64,000 bases of DNA, taken from the NCBI RefSeq assembly GCF_002080045.1, contig NZ_MUIN01000006.1, forward strand, positions 451,093 through 515,092. Direction: 5' to 3'. The DNA comes from Pseudomonas sp. Bc-h (GTDB taxonomy: Bacteria > Pseudomonadota > Gammaproteobacteria > Pseudomonadales > Pseudomonadaceae). The notes beneath the pieces were generated by a model. That model did not search any database. It saw only the letters and a list, made by a program, of their open reading frames with translations, and was not told where the DNA came from. Position numbers and translations under genes: made by a program. Shown here in pieces: positions 17,526 to 24,826 of the stretch (positions within the stretch are counted from its first letter, which is position 1; each line of letters opens with the position of its first letter).

Positions 17526-18782
17526 TCACACGCCGTGGGCGGCAAGCCGGGCCGCGTACCAGCGAGAGAATTGGTCGACGTAGGATTCGGTGAACGCCGA
17601 GAACGGACCCGGTGAATAACCGGGGTCCTGCGTGCCGCTGTGGGTAATCGCCACAAGATCGGCGTCTTGCAGGTTGGTGGCTTTCCACACTTCGATCAGC
17701 TTGTCGACTTCATAGTCCACGCCTTCACGGGCGTCGGCATTTACCAGCCATTTGGTGCGCACCAGGGTTTTGTTCGGGGCCAGCGGGATGATGTAGGAAA
17801 TCACCGCGTGATCGCTCATCACATGGGTCCAGGAGTTGTGGGTCCACAGATGCACATCGCCGAGGTCGCGGCGGGTCAGGTCGCCAAACAGTTTCGTGCA
17901 CGCCACTCGCGTATCGAGGGTTTGCGATTCGCCGTTACCCGCAATCACCAAACGCTGCGTACGAAATTGCGTCACGGCATCCACATCCAGATGCTCGACG
18001 GCATCGCAGACGAACCCGTCGTCTTCCCAGCTTTTCTTCGCTGCCGCATTGCGCTGTTCGTACTCATCCAGCGCTAGCAGCGATTCCTCGCTGAGCCCGT
18101 CGGCGCAGAAGCCGAAGTCTTCTGGAAGAAACGAGGCGGTGAGTTCAGGATGTGTCGCCGAGCAGTGATAACACTCCCGGTTATTTTCGATGACCAGCTT
18201 CCAGTTGCCGTTTTCGATGATTTCGGACTCATGGGCAATCTTCGTATGCGTCAAGTCATACGGGGCCAACCGAGGTGTGAGCGTCTGTTCAAGATGATCG
18301 ATATCTTGCGGCGGCTGTTCGCCCAGACAAACGAATACATGCGTGCCGACAACTTTGCTATGTACGGGAATCAGACTTCTGCACGCGGCGTTGAAATCCT
18401 TGCCCATGTGCGCCGCATGTTTGAGGCTGCCGTCCAGATCATAAGTCCACTGGTGGTAAGGGCAGACCAGCATGCCGACCGTGGACTTGCCCGCCGGTTT
18501 CAGCCGCGCACCCCGATGCCGGCAGACGTTGCGAAACGCCTGAATCTGCTCGTCATCGTCGCGCACCAGGATGATCGAGGATTTACCGATATCAATGGTC
18601 GATACATCGCCGGCTTCGGGGATATCCGCTGTCACACCCACCAGTATCCAGTGCTGGTTGAAGAATATATTCATGTCGGTTTCGAATATATCTTCGCGTC
18701 CAAACAAGGCGCCGTTCATGCCATGTCCGGGTGTACGGTTTTCAACTAACAGGCGATGAGATTCGACGGCGGCACTACTCAT
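17526..18782 (-). CDS. Rieske non-heme iron oxygenase, betaine N-demethylase (GbcA/Stc2-like)
   Basis: A 418-residue alpha-subunit. The Rieske cluster ligands are in CRHRGARL (about residue 88) and CPYHQWTYD (about 107). The mononuclear iron site is in ENNRECYHCSATHPEL near residue 200. The protein is of the trimethylammonium-demethylating group (GbcA, Stc2, CntA), which remove one methyl as formaldehyde using O2 and reductant. The adjacent reductase, an N-methyl flavoenzyme and a P5C-reductase homologue point to stachydrine (proline betaine) rather than glycine betaine as substrate; that is inference. ATG 18782 follows GAGGTG. It heads a two-gene operon. Confidence 0.85.
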   Translation of the reverse strand: MSSAAVESHRLLVENRTPGHGMNGALFGREDIFETDMNIFFNQHWILVGVTADIPEAGDVSTIDIGKSSIILVRDDDEQIQAFRNVCRHRGARLKPAGKSTVGMLVCPYHQWTYDLDGSLKHAAHMGKDFNAACRSLIPVHSKVVGTHVFVCLGEQPPQDIDHLEQTLTPRLAPYDLTHTKIAHESEIIENGNWKLVIENNRECYHCSATHPELTASFLPEDFGFCADGLSEESLLALDEYEQRNAAAKKSWEDDGFVCDAVEHLDVDAVTQFRTQRLVIAGNGESQTLDTRVACTKLFGDLTRRDLGDVHLWTHNSWTHVMSDHAVISYIIPLAPNKTLVRTKWLVNADAREGVDYEVDKLIEVWKATNLQDADLVAITHSGTQDPGYSPGPFSAFTESYVDQFSRWYAARLAAHGV

Positions 18783-18946
18783 GTATGCACCTCACAGGCG
18801 GGATCTAATAATGTGTACTGCGGTTTGAAATGAGTATCGAGAGGGGGCCAGATAGCGTCAATGCGCTATATTTTCAACTTCGCATATCCCCAGGTTATGC
18901 GTGACGGATTTGGATATTCAGAGGCCGGTTTTGGCCCCGTCACTCG

Positions 18947-19879
18947 TCATGCAACGTCCCGCAGCCAGTCGACCAGGGCATGCACCAGCGGCGTGATCTG
19001 CCGGCCGTTGGGCACGACGACGTAATAGGCTTCCTTGGGTTTTACGACGCAGGACGTCACCCGCACCAGCTCGCCGCTTGCCAGCATCGGCTCGACCAGC
19101 CGGTTCCAGCCCAGCACGATGCCGTGCCCCTTCAACGCCGCCTGAATCGCATCGGTATAAGAGCTGCAACGCAGGGCATATTTGAGCCTTGGGCGCTCGT
19201 CCCCCAACTCCTTGAACCAGCCATGCCAGGTCATCCAGCCTTCGAGCGTCGCGTCCGAATCGATCAACTCGACATGCAGGAAATCTTCTGCGCAGGTCGG
19301 GGCGGTGTGGGTCGTGAGCCAGCCGGGTGAGCAGACCGGAAACACCTCTTCGTCGAACAGCAGAATCGAGGTGCCGTCATCCCACTTGCCGTCGCCAAAG
19401 CGCACCGCCAGATCGATGTCATCACTGCGCAGATCCGGCGTGAGCATGTGCGTGACCAAACGAAGTTGCAGGCTGGGTTGCGTGACACGTAGCGTCCCCA
19501 GGCGCGGCAGGATGCGTAACTGGGAAAAGGCAGAGGTGCTGGCGAGCACGACTTCCTGTTCGGTGATCCCTTCGTGGACCTTGTCGAAGACGCTTGCCAT
19601 GCGTTGCAGGGAATCCGAGGTCACGGAAAACAGGATGAAGCCTTCGCTGGTGAGCTTGATCGACCGGTGCAGACGGTGAAACAGGCGGGTGTTCAAGGTC
19701 TCTTCCAGATAGCGGATCTGCTTGCTCACCGCCGCCTGTGTCACCCCCAGTTCCTGCGCCGCCAGGGTGAAACTGTTGAGCCTGGCGACGGCCTCGAACA
19801 CCATCAGTGCTGTCATTGAAGGGATCAGGCGACGATAGCCCTTGACCTTCTTCGGCAGCTCTTGGGCCTCGGTTTTCAT
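18947..19879 (-). CDS. LysR-family transcriptional regulator (GcvA-like)
   Basis: A 310-residue regulator. An N-terminal winged helix (ALMVFEAVARLNSFTLAAQ, then VTQAAVSKQIRYLEE) is followed by a LysR effector domain ending in a short WLRDVA tail. It reads toward the oxygenase-reductase operon in the same direction and away from the TetR gene, from which it is separated by 115 bases. Candidate target promoters are the oxygenase operon and its own. The start at ATG 19879 (GGAAG upstream) avoids a longer N-terminus that would run through the TGTACA palindrome at 19920. Confidence 0.86.
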   Translation of the reverse strand: MKTEAQELPKKVKGYRRLIPSMTALMVFEAVARLNSFTLAAQELGVTQAAVSKQIRYLEETLNTRLFHRLHRSIKLTSEGFILFSVTSDSLQRMASVFDKVHEGITEQEVVLASTSAFSQLRILPRLGTLRVTQPSLQLRLVTHMLTPDLRSDDIDLAVRFGDGKWDDGTSILLFDEEVFPVCSPGWLTTHTAPTCAEDFLHVELIDSDATLEGWMTWHGWFKELGDERPRLKYALRCSSYTDAIQAALKGHGIVLGWNRLVEPMLASGELVRVTSCVVKPKEAYYVVVPNGRQITPLVHALVDWLRDVA

Positions 19880-19919
19880 TGCGCGTACTTCCGCAACGGC
19901 GTGACAGGATGTCGTCCGA

Positions 19920-19937
19920 ATGTACATGGGTGTACAT
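19920..19937. promoter_or_regulatory. Palindromic operator ATGTACA-N4-TGTACAT in the LysR/TetR spacer
   Basis: A perfect seven-base inverted repeat, ATGTACA (19920-19926) and TGTACAT (19931-19937), spaced by TGGG. It lies between the divergent LysR and TetR genes, 58 bases before the TetR start. Two related half-conserved sites occur at 23624 and 23646 in front of the other genes of the cluster, so one of the local regulators, most simply the TetR protein, probably binds all three. Confidence 0.6.
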
Positions 19938-19994
19938 CAAAAGACCGGCAGCGTACAGTCGCTGAACTCAATCTCAACGCAAAGGCGACACGCA

Positions 19995-20699
19995 ATGTCG
20001 GTATCAGGCAAGGAACGAGGCAAGCCTCAGGATTCCGGTTGGCGAGGCTCGGCGGATGGCTGGCTGGAAGCTGCCTATGACGCCTTGAAGGAGTCCGGTG
20101 TCGATGCCGTTCGCGTGATGCCTCTGGCCAAGCGTCTAAACCTGTCGCGCACCAGCTTTTACTGGTTCTTTCAGGACCGGGAACAATTGTTGGCAGCACT
20201 GCTGGCGCGCTGGAAAGACAAGAACACCGGCGGGATGGTCAAGCAGTCGGAAAGCTACGCGGAAAACATCACCGAGGCGATTCTCAACGTCTTCGAGTGC
20301 TGGTTGAATCCCGAAGTCTTCGACTCGCAGTTCGAATTCGCCGTGCGCAGCTGGGCCTTGCAGTCCGAAGAAGTGACCCAGGAAATCGTCGCCGCCGATG
20401 ACGCTCGTATCAGCGCGCTCACTGCGATGTTCCGACGCTTCGGCTACGAGCCGGAGGCCGCTGACACTCGCGCCCGAACGATTTATCTGACGCAGATCGG
20501 TTACATCTCGATGAAAACCAGCGAAGACATCACCGAGCGCTTCCGGCGCATCCCGCACTACGTCGCGATCTTTACCGGCAAGGCACCGAAGCGGCGTGAG
20601 CTGGACCGCTTCTACGGCGCGTTCGGTTACGCCGAAAAAGAGCCTGGCGAGTTCGTGCCGCTGGCCGAAACCTTCGAGGAGAACGCCGGTGCGAGCTGA
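19995..20699 (+). CDS. TetR-family transcriptional regulator
   Basis: A 234-residue regulator whose N-terminal helix-turn-helix spans about residues 18-65 (AYDALKESGVDAVRVMPLAK, then LNLSRTSFYWFFQDREQLLAALL). A long helical ligand-binding domain follows. The ATG at 19995 opens into a basic linker (SGKERGKPQ). It is divergent from the LysR gene and its 3' end overlaps the start of the P5C-reductase homologue by 11 bases, so the two are co-translated. It likely senses a betaine or its breakdown product and controls the flavoenzyme and binding-protein promoters through TGTACA sites. Confidence 0.85.
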   Translation: MSVSGKERGKPQDSGWRGSADGWLEAAYDALKESGVDAVRVMPLAKRLNLSRTSFYWFFQDREQLLAALLARWKDKNTGGMVKQSESYAENITEAILNVFECWLNPEVFDSQFEFAVRSWALQSEEVTQEIVAADDARISALTAMFRRFGYEPEAADTRARTIYLTQIGYISMKTSEDITERFRRIPHYVAIFTGKAPKRRELDRFYGAFGYAEKEPGEFVPLAETFEENAGAS

Positions 20700-21468
20700 A
20701 ACCATCGGCATCATCGGCGGGACCGGCTGGTTGGGCGGGGCGCTGGCGCAAGCGTTGATCGACAGTGGTTTTATCAGCGCGAATCGACTGTTTCTATCCA
20801 ATCGGTCCGGCAGCCACCCGTTGGCTGAAACCGGCGCCCGTTTGATGACAGACAATCAAGCGCTTGTGGATGCGTGCGACACGGTGATCATTTCGGTCCG
20901 CCCCGAGCAGTTCAAGGCGCTGAGCATCAATGCCTCGGGCAAGCGCGTGATCTCGCTCATGGCGGGCGTTCCTTCTCGGGTGATCAGTCAGCTCACCGGC
21001 GCCTCGTTGATCTTCAGGGCCATGGCCAATGCAGCCATTGAAATCCGCCAGTCCTTCACACCCTGGCACTGCGCCAATGAGCTTGCGAGTGCAGAGGTGG
21101 AGTTCATACAAGGTTTACTGGCGTGCGTGGGCACCGCGAGCCGAGTGCCAACCGAAGATGCCATCGACTATTTGAGCGCGCTGTCAGGCACGGGGCCTGC
21201 GTTTCCGGCGTTGTTGATGACAGCACTCGCCAATCAGGCAGTGGCTGCAGGGATACCTGAAGACGTCGCCCGAAGTGCGGCGCGAGGCGTGGTGCTCAAT
21301 GCCAGTCAGCTGCTTGCCAACGCTGAACCCCAGGATTTGATCGATTCGTTGGTCGCTTACAAAGGCGTGACGGCAGCCGCGTTGCAAAGCCTGATGGATG
21401 CGGGGTTTGAAGAGCAGATCGGGCGAGCGGTTCAGGCCGGGGCTGATGTCGCGCGCAAAGGGATGTGA
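20689..21468 (+). CDS. Pyrroline-5-carboxylate reductase homologue (ProC-like)
   Basis: A 259-residue protein with the NAD(P)-binding start IGIIGGTGWLGGALAQAL and the ProC C-terminal helix region (ALSGTGPAFPALLMTAL near residue 165, then AARGVVLNASQLL). It is slightly shorter than housekeeping ProC and the family's GSGPAY reads GTGPAF. The start is GTG at 20689 with GAGGAG eight bases upstream, overlapping the TetR gene. Lying inside a betaine-demethylation cluster, it may act on an imine formed from N-methylproline or proline rather than serve biosynthesis. A palindrome at 21493 follows. Confidence 0.8.
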   Translation: MRAETIGIIGGTGWLGGALAQALIDSGFISANRLFLSNRSGSHPLAETGARLMTDNQALVDACDTVIISVRPEQFKALSINASGKRVISLMAGVPSRVISQLTGASLIFRAMANAAIEIRQSFTPWHCANELASAEVEFIQGLLACVGTASRVPTEDAIDYLSALSGTGPAFPALLMTALANQAVAAGIPEDVARSAARGVVLNASQLLANAEPQDLIDSLVAYKGVTAAALQSLMDAGFEEQIGRAVQAGADVARKGM

Positions 21469-21492
21469 CTCTGTATCACTGTTCGGCTAAAT

Positions 21493-21524
21493 CCCTATAG
21501 CAGCCCGGCCGGGCTGCTATAGGG
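21493..21524. terminator. Perfect 32-base palindrome between converging genes
   Basis: CCCTATAGCAGCCCGG followed at once by CCGGGCTGCTATAGGG, with no loop bases in between. It sits between the ends of the ProC-like gene and the flavoenzyme gene and would form a very strong hairpin in RNA from either strand. U-tracts are lacking, so it may equally be a family-B REP relic (it shares TAGCAGCCCGG). Confidence 0.55.
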
Positions 21525-21530
21525 GTCGGC

Positions 21531-23567
21531 TCAAAGGTCCTTCACTAACCGCAACGCATCGTAAATCGCCGCATGGGTGTTGCGCGCCGCCACTGCGTCC
21601 CCGATCCGGAACAGTTGGAATCGCCCGTCCGGGTTGGTCACCAGGTTCTGCACATTGCCCGCAATCAGGTCGTGCTGCTCCACCGCGCCACCGTTGCTGG
21701 AGTGCGGCCGCAGTTCGAAATACAGGTCGTCCAGCGGCAGTGTGCCGTGGTTGATCACCACCTGATCGACGATGCGCTCTTTGTTGACCTTGCCGTAATC
21801 GCTGCCGAAGATCGCCGCCAGCTTGCCGTCGCGCCGCTGCACCGACTCCACGCGATAGGTCACGGTAAACACCACGTCCAGGTCCTGAAGACTGCGCATG
21901 TAGGGCACCAGATTCATGGCCATGACTTCAGGCGAGAAGGACCGGTCCGGGGTGACGATTTCCAGATGTGCGCCGCTCTGGGCGATGACTTCCGCCGCCT
22001 GCAACGCGGCGTGATCGCCGGCGTCATCGAAGATCAGCACGTTCTTCCCCGGTTTGGCGTCCCCGGAAATAATGTCCCAGACCGACACCACCAACTCGTT
22101 GCCTTCCTTCAATACTTCGGTGTCCGGCAGGCCGCCGGTGGCGACGATCACCACGTCCGGTTCCTGATCCAGCACGGTTTGCGCTTCTGCCCAGGTGTTG
22201 AACTGGAACTTCACGCCCATGCGTTCGCACTGCGCCATGCGCCAGTCGATGATGCTGATCATCTCGCGACGGCGTTCGCTCAACGAAGTCAGACGAATCT
22301 GACCGCCGGGTTGGTCAGCCGCCTCCAGTACCGTGACGTCATGCCCACGCTCGGCAGCGACGCGCGCGGCCTCCAGTCCACCAGGGCCTGCACCGATCAC
22401 GACGACCTTGCGTTTGGTCGCAGCCTTTGGGATCTCGTGGGGCATGGTGGTCTCGCGACCGGTCGCGGCGTTATGGATGCAGTACGCCGCACCGCCTTGA
22501 TAAATGCGGTCCAGGCAGTAGTTGGCGCCGACGCAAGGGCGGATTTCTTCTTCGCGCTTTTCGATGATCTTGCGCACGATGTGCGGGTCGGTCATGTGCG
22601 CGCGGGTCATGCCGACCATGTCGACCTTGCCGGACGCAATGGCGTGACGGGCAGTGGCAACGTCGGGGATTTTTGCCGCGTGAAAGGTCGGGAACCCAGT
22701 GGCCGCACGGATTTCACCGGCGAAGTCCAGGTGAGGCGAGTTGCGCATGCCCTGAATCGGGATCACATCGGTGAGGCCTGCATCGGTGTCGATGTGGCCT
22801 TTGACGACGTTGAGGAAGTCCACCAAACCGCTGTCCTTGAGCTTGTGCGAAATGGCGAGGCCTTCTTCGGCACCGAATCCGCCTGGCAGGTCCTCGTCGC
22901 CGGTGTAGCGCACGCCCAGCAGGAAGTCTTCACCACACTGTTTGCGAATGCCGCGCAGGATGTCGAAGGTGAAACGCAGCCGGTTGTCCAGCGAGCCGCC
23001 GTATTCGCCTTGCAGGTCATTGGTCAGTGGCGACCAGAACTGGTCCATCAAGTGGCCGTAGGCCTGAAGCTCAAGACCGTCCATGCCGGCGGCTTTCATG
23101 CGTTCGGCAGCATCGACGTAGTCTTTGATGATCCGCTGGATATCCCATTCTTCGAGCTTCTTGGGAAACGAGCGGTGTGAGGCCTCACGCCGATGCGAGG
23201 GCGAGACCACGGGCAACCAGTCGGCCTTGTCCCAGCGCGTGCGGCGCCCCAGGTGCGTCAGCTGAATCATCACCGCCGCGCCGTGTTCGTGGCATTCGTC
23301 GGTCAGGTCCTTGAGCCAGCCCACTACCTCATCCTTGTACGCCAGCACGTTATTGAACACGGGTGGGCTGTCACGAGACACGGCTGCCGAACCTGCGGTC
23401 ATGGTCAGCGCAACACCGGCCTTCGCGCGTTCGACGTGGTAGGCCCGATACAGGTCCTTGGGCATGCCGTCGACCGGATACGCCGGTTCGTGGGAGGTGG
23501 TCATGATGCGGTTTCTGAGCGTCAGGTTCTTGATCTTGTAGGGCTGCAGCAGCGGGTCGCTGGACAT
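21531..23567 (-). CDS. TMADH-like flavoenzyme, N-methyl(proline) demethylase candidate
   Basis: A 678-residue two-part NADH:flavin oxidoreductase. An N-terminal OYE-type FMN barrel (residues about 1-370, KIKNLTLRNRIMTTSHEPAY near residue 8) is followed by an iron-sulfur linker (CVGANYC ... C near 345) and a C-terminal FAD/NAD-type domain (VVIGAGPGGLEAARVAAERG near 393). Relatives include trimethylamine dehydrogenase, DgcA (dimethylglycine) and StcD (N-methylproline). The linker has three cysteines in the expected pattern; the position that is a second Cys in TMADH is Ala. ATG 23567 follows GGAGCG. In this cluster it most likely converts N-methylproline to proline; that is inference. Confidence 0.82.
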   Translation of the reverse strand: MSSDPLLQPYKIKNLTLRNRIMTTSHEPAYPVDGMPKDLYRAYHVERAKAGVALTMTAGSAAVSRDSPPVFNNVLAYKDEVVGWLKDLTDECHEHGAAVMIQLTHLGRRTRWDKADWLPVVSPSHRREASHRSFPKKLEEWDIQRIIKDYVDAAERMKAAGMDGLELQAYGHLMDQFWSPLTNDLQGEYGGSLDNRLRFTFDILRGIRKQCGEDFLLGVRYTGDEDLPGGFGAEEGLAISHKLKDSGLVDFLNVVKGHIDTDAGLTDVIPIQGMRNSPHLDFAGEIRAATGFPTFHAAKIPDVATARHAIASGKVDMVGMTRAHMTDPHIVRKIIEKREEEIRPCVGANYCLDRIYQGGAAYCIHNAATGRETTMPHEIPKAATKRKVVVIGAGPGGLEAARVAAERGHDVTVLEAADQPGGQIRLTSLSERRREMISIIDWRMAQCERMGVKFQFNTWAEAQTVLDQEPDVVIVATGGLPDTEVLKEGNELVVSVWDIISGDAKPGKNVLIFDDAGDHAALQAAEVIAQSGAHLEIVTPDRSFSPEVMAMNLVPYMRSLQDLDVVFTVTYRVESVQRRDGKLAAIFGSDYGKVNKERIVDQVVINHGTLPLDDLYFELRPHSSNGGAVEQHDLIAGNVQNLVTNPDGRFQLFRIGDAVAARNTHAAIYDALRLVKDL

Positions 23568-23623
23568 CGTGGTGCGCTCCTGGAAGGGAACATCAGGCTT
23601 GGTTTGACGCAAAACTAGGAGGA

Positions 23624-23663
23624 ATGTACATGTGTGTCAAGCGCAGGTGACGCTGGTGTACAT
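23624..23663. promoter_or_regulatory. Two TGTACA half-site operators between flavoenzyme and binding-protein genes
   Basis: Site one is ATGTACA at 23624 with a weaker TGTCAAG arm four bases on. Site two is a weaker GGTGACG arm at 23646 with TGTACAT at 23657-23663. They are mirror images of each other and match the perfect palindrome at 19920. They lie in the 216-base divergent spacer, so one regulator could control both directions. Confidence 0.5.
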
Positions 23664-23783
23664 TTCGCTTGCGCCCACACTCAGTGTGTGGCTACTATCG
23701 GCCGAACAGCTGGCCGAGACTGGCGATTCACCACTTTCACTGCCACACCCGGTAACACCCATACACGACAGGGGAGATGCACG

Positions 23784-24692
23784 ATGGTTGCTTATTCGCC
23801 GTATAAGAAAAAACGTATTGGTTGGTTGGCAGGGCTCGCCTTGACCTCGGTGAGTCTGTTCACTCAAGCCGCAGACCAGCCGCCCGTTCGTATCGGATGG
23901 GTCAACTGGTCGGACACGGAAATCGCCGTCAAGCTGGCCAACATTATTCTCGAAGATCAGTTGAAACAGCCGGTGAAGCTGGTGATGGCCGATATCGGCA
24001 TCCAGTTTCAGGCCATGGCCAACGGCAACATCGACCTGATCCCGATGGTCTGGCTGCCGGGCACGCACAAGGCGTTCTATGACAAGTACAAGGACAAGCT
24101 CGAAGATCTGGGCGTGTTGTACGAAGGACGCATCGGCATGGCGGTTCCGGACATCGTTCCGGCCAGCGAGGTATCGAGTCTGGCTGACTTGAACAAGCCG
24201 GGGATTGCCGAGAAATTCGACGGCAAGATCCTTACCTCCGAAGTGGGCAACGGTCAGTACAAGCTGACCGAAAAAGTGCTCAACGATAAGAAGATCGTCG
24301 GCTACAAGATGGTCGCGTCTTCGGAAAGCGGCATGCTCAGCGAACTGGACCGCAACCTCAAGCGGGGCAAGTGGTCACTGGTGAATGCCTGGAGCCCGCA
24401 CTGGATGTTTGCCAAATACCCGCTGCGCTATCTGGATGACCCGGAGCACCTGTTCGGCGGTGTGGAGCAGATTCATGTCGTGGCCCGTAAAGGGTTCAGC
24501 GAGCAATACCCGAAAGTCGCGCAGTTCTTCTCGCACTACTCCATCCCGCAGGCTGACCTGCAAAAGATGATGTCCGCCGCGCGGGAGCCAGGTAACTCGC
24601 CAGAGAAAGTGGTGGCTGCGTATTACGCCGATAACAAGGCGCGGTTTGCGGCGATGGCAGAGGGTGCCAAGACGGCGTCGACTGCGCCGTAA
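23784..24692 (+). CDS. Betaine/choline ABC-type substrate-binding protein (OpuAC family)
   Basis: A 302-residue periplasmic binding protein with a signal peptide (MVAYSPYKKKRIGWLAGLAL ending TQA-AD). The ligand-binding Trp residues of quaternary amine receptors are seen in WVNWSD near residue 38 and NAWSPHWMF near 210, which build the aromatic cage. No permease or ATPase gene is adjacent, so it must use a transporter encoded elsewhere, as orphan betaine receptors in Pseudomonas do. GGGGAG precedes ATG 23784. Divergence from the flavoenzyme gene with shared TGTACA sites suggests the ligand is the compound degraded by this cluster, probably stachydrine. Confidence 0.85.
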   Translation: MVAYSPYKKKRIGWLAGLALTSVSLFTQAADQPPVRIGWVNWSDTEIAVKLANIILEDQLKQPVKLVMADIGIQFQAMANGNIDLIPMVWLPGTHKAFYDKYKDKLEDLGVLYEGRIGMAVPDIVPASEVSSLADLNKPGIAEKFDGKILTSEVGNGQYKLTEKVLNDKKIVGYKMVASSESGMLSELDRNLKRGKWSLVNAWSPHWMFAKYPLRYLDDPEHLFGGVEQIHVVARKGFSEQYPKVAQFFSHYSIPQADLQKMMSAAREPGNSPEKVVAAYYADNKARFAAMAEGAKTASTAP

Positions 24693-24722
24693 CTTGATCT
24701 GTTCCCTGCTCCTGACGCGGTC

Positions 24723-24812
24723 CTGTGGGAGGGAGCTTGCTCGCGAATATGTCAGTTCAGTCAATGCAGCAGTGACTGATCTACCACTTTCGCGAGCAAA
24801 CTCACTCCCACG
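24723..24812. repeat. REPIN, family A
   Basis: Inverted arms CTGTGGGAGGGAGCTTGCTC and the degenerate partner CGCGAGCAAACTCACTCCCA, about 45 bases apart. It fills the 134-base spacer between two converging genes. The right arm carries substitutions, so this copy is older than those at 10137 and 46621. Confidence 0.8.
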
Positions 24813-24826
24813 GGACTTGTGTTGAG

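Noticed and set aside
17526..18782. Glycine betaine monooxygenase GbcA as a firm assignment
   Set aside because: The sequence class fits, but the surrounding P5C-reductase homologue, TMADH-like enzyme and regulators differ from the gbcAB context; I kept the substrate open with stachydrine preferred.
21573..23180. 535-codon plus-strand frame opposite the flavoenzyme
   Set aside because: Antisense shadow; the minus-strand product has complete FMN and FAD domains, while the plus-strand protein is His/Arg/Val-rich without known motifs.
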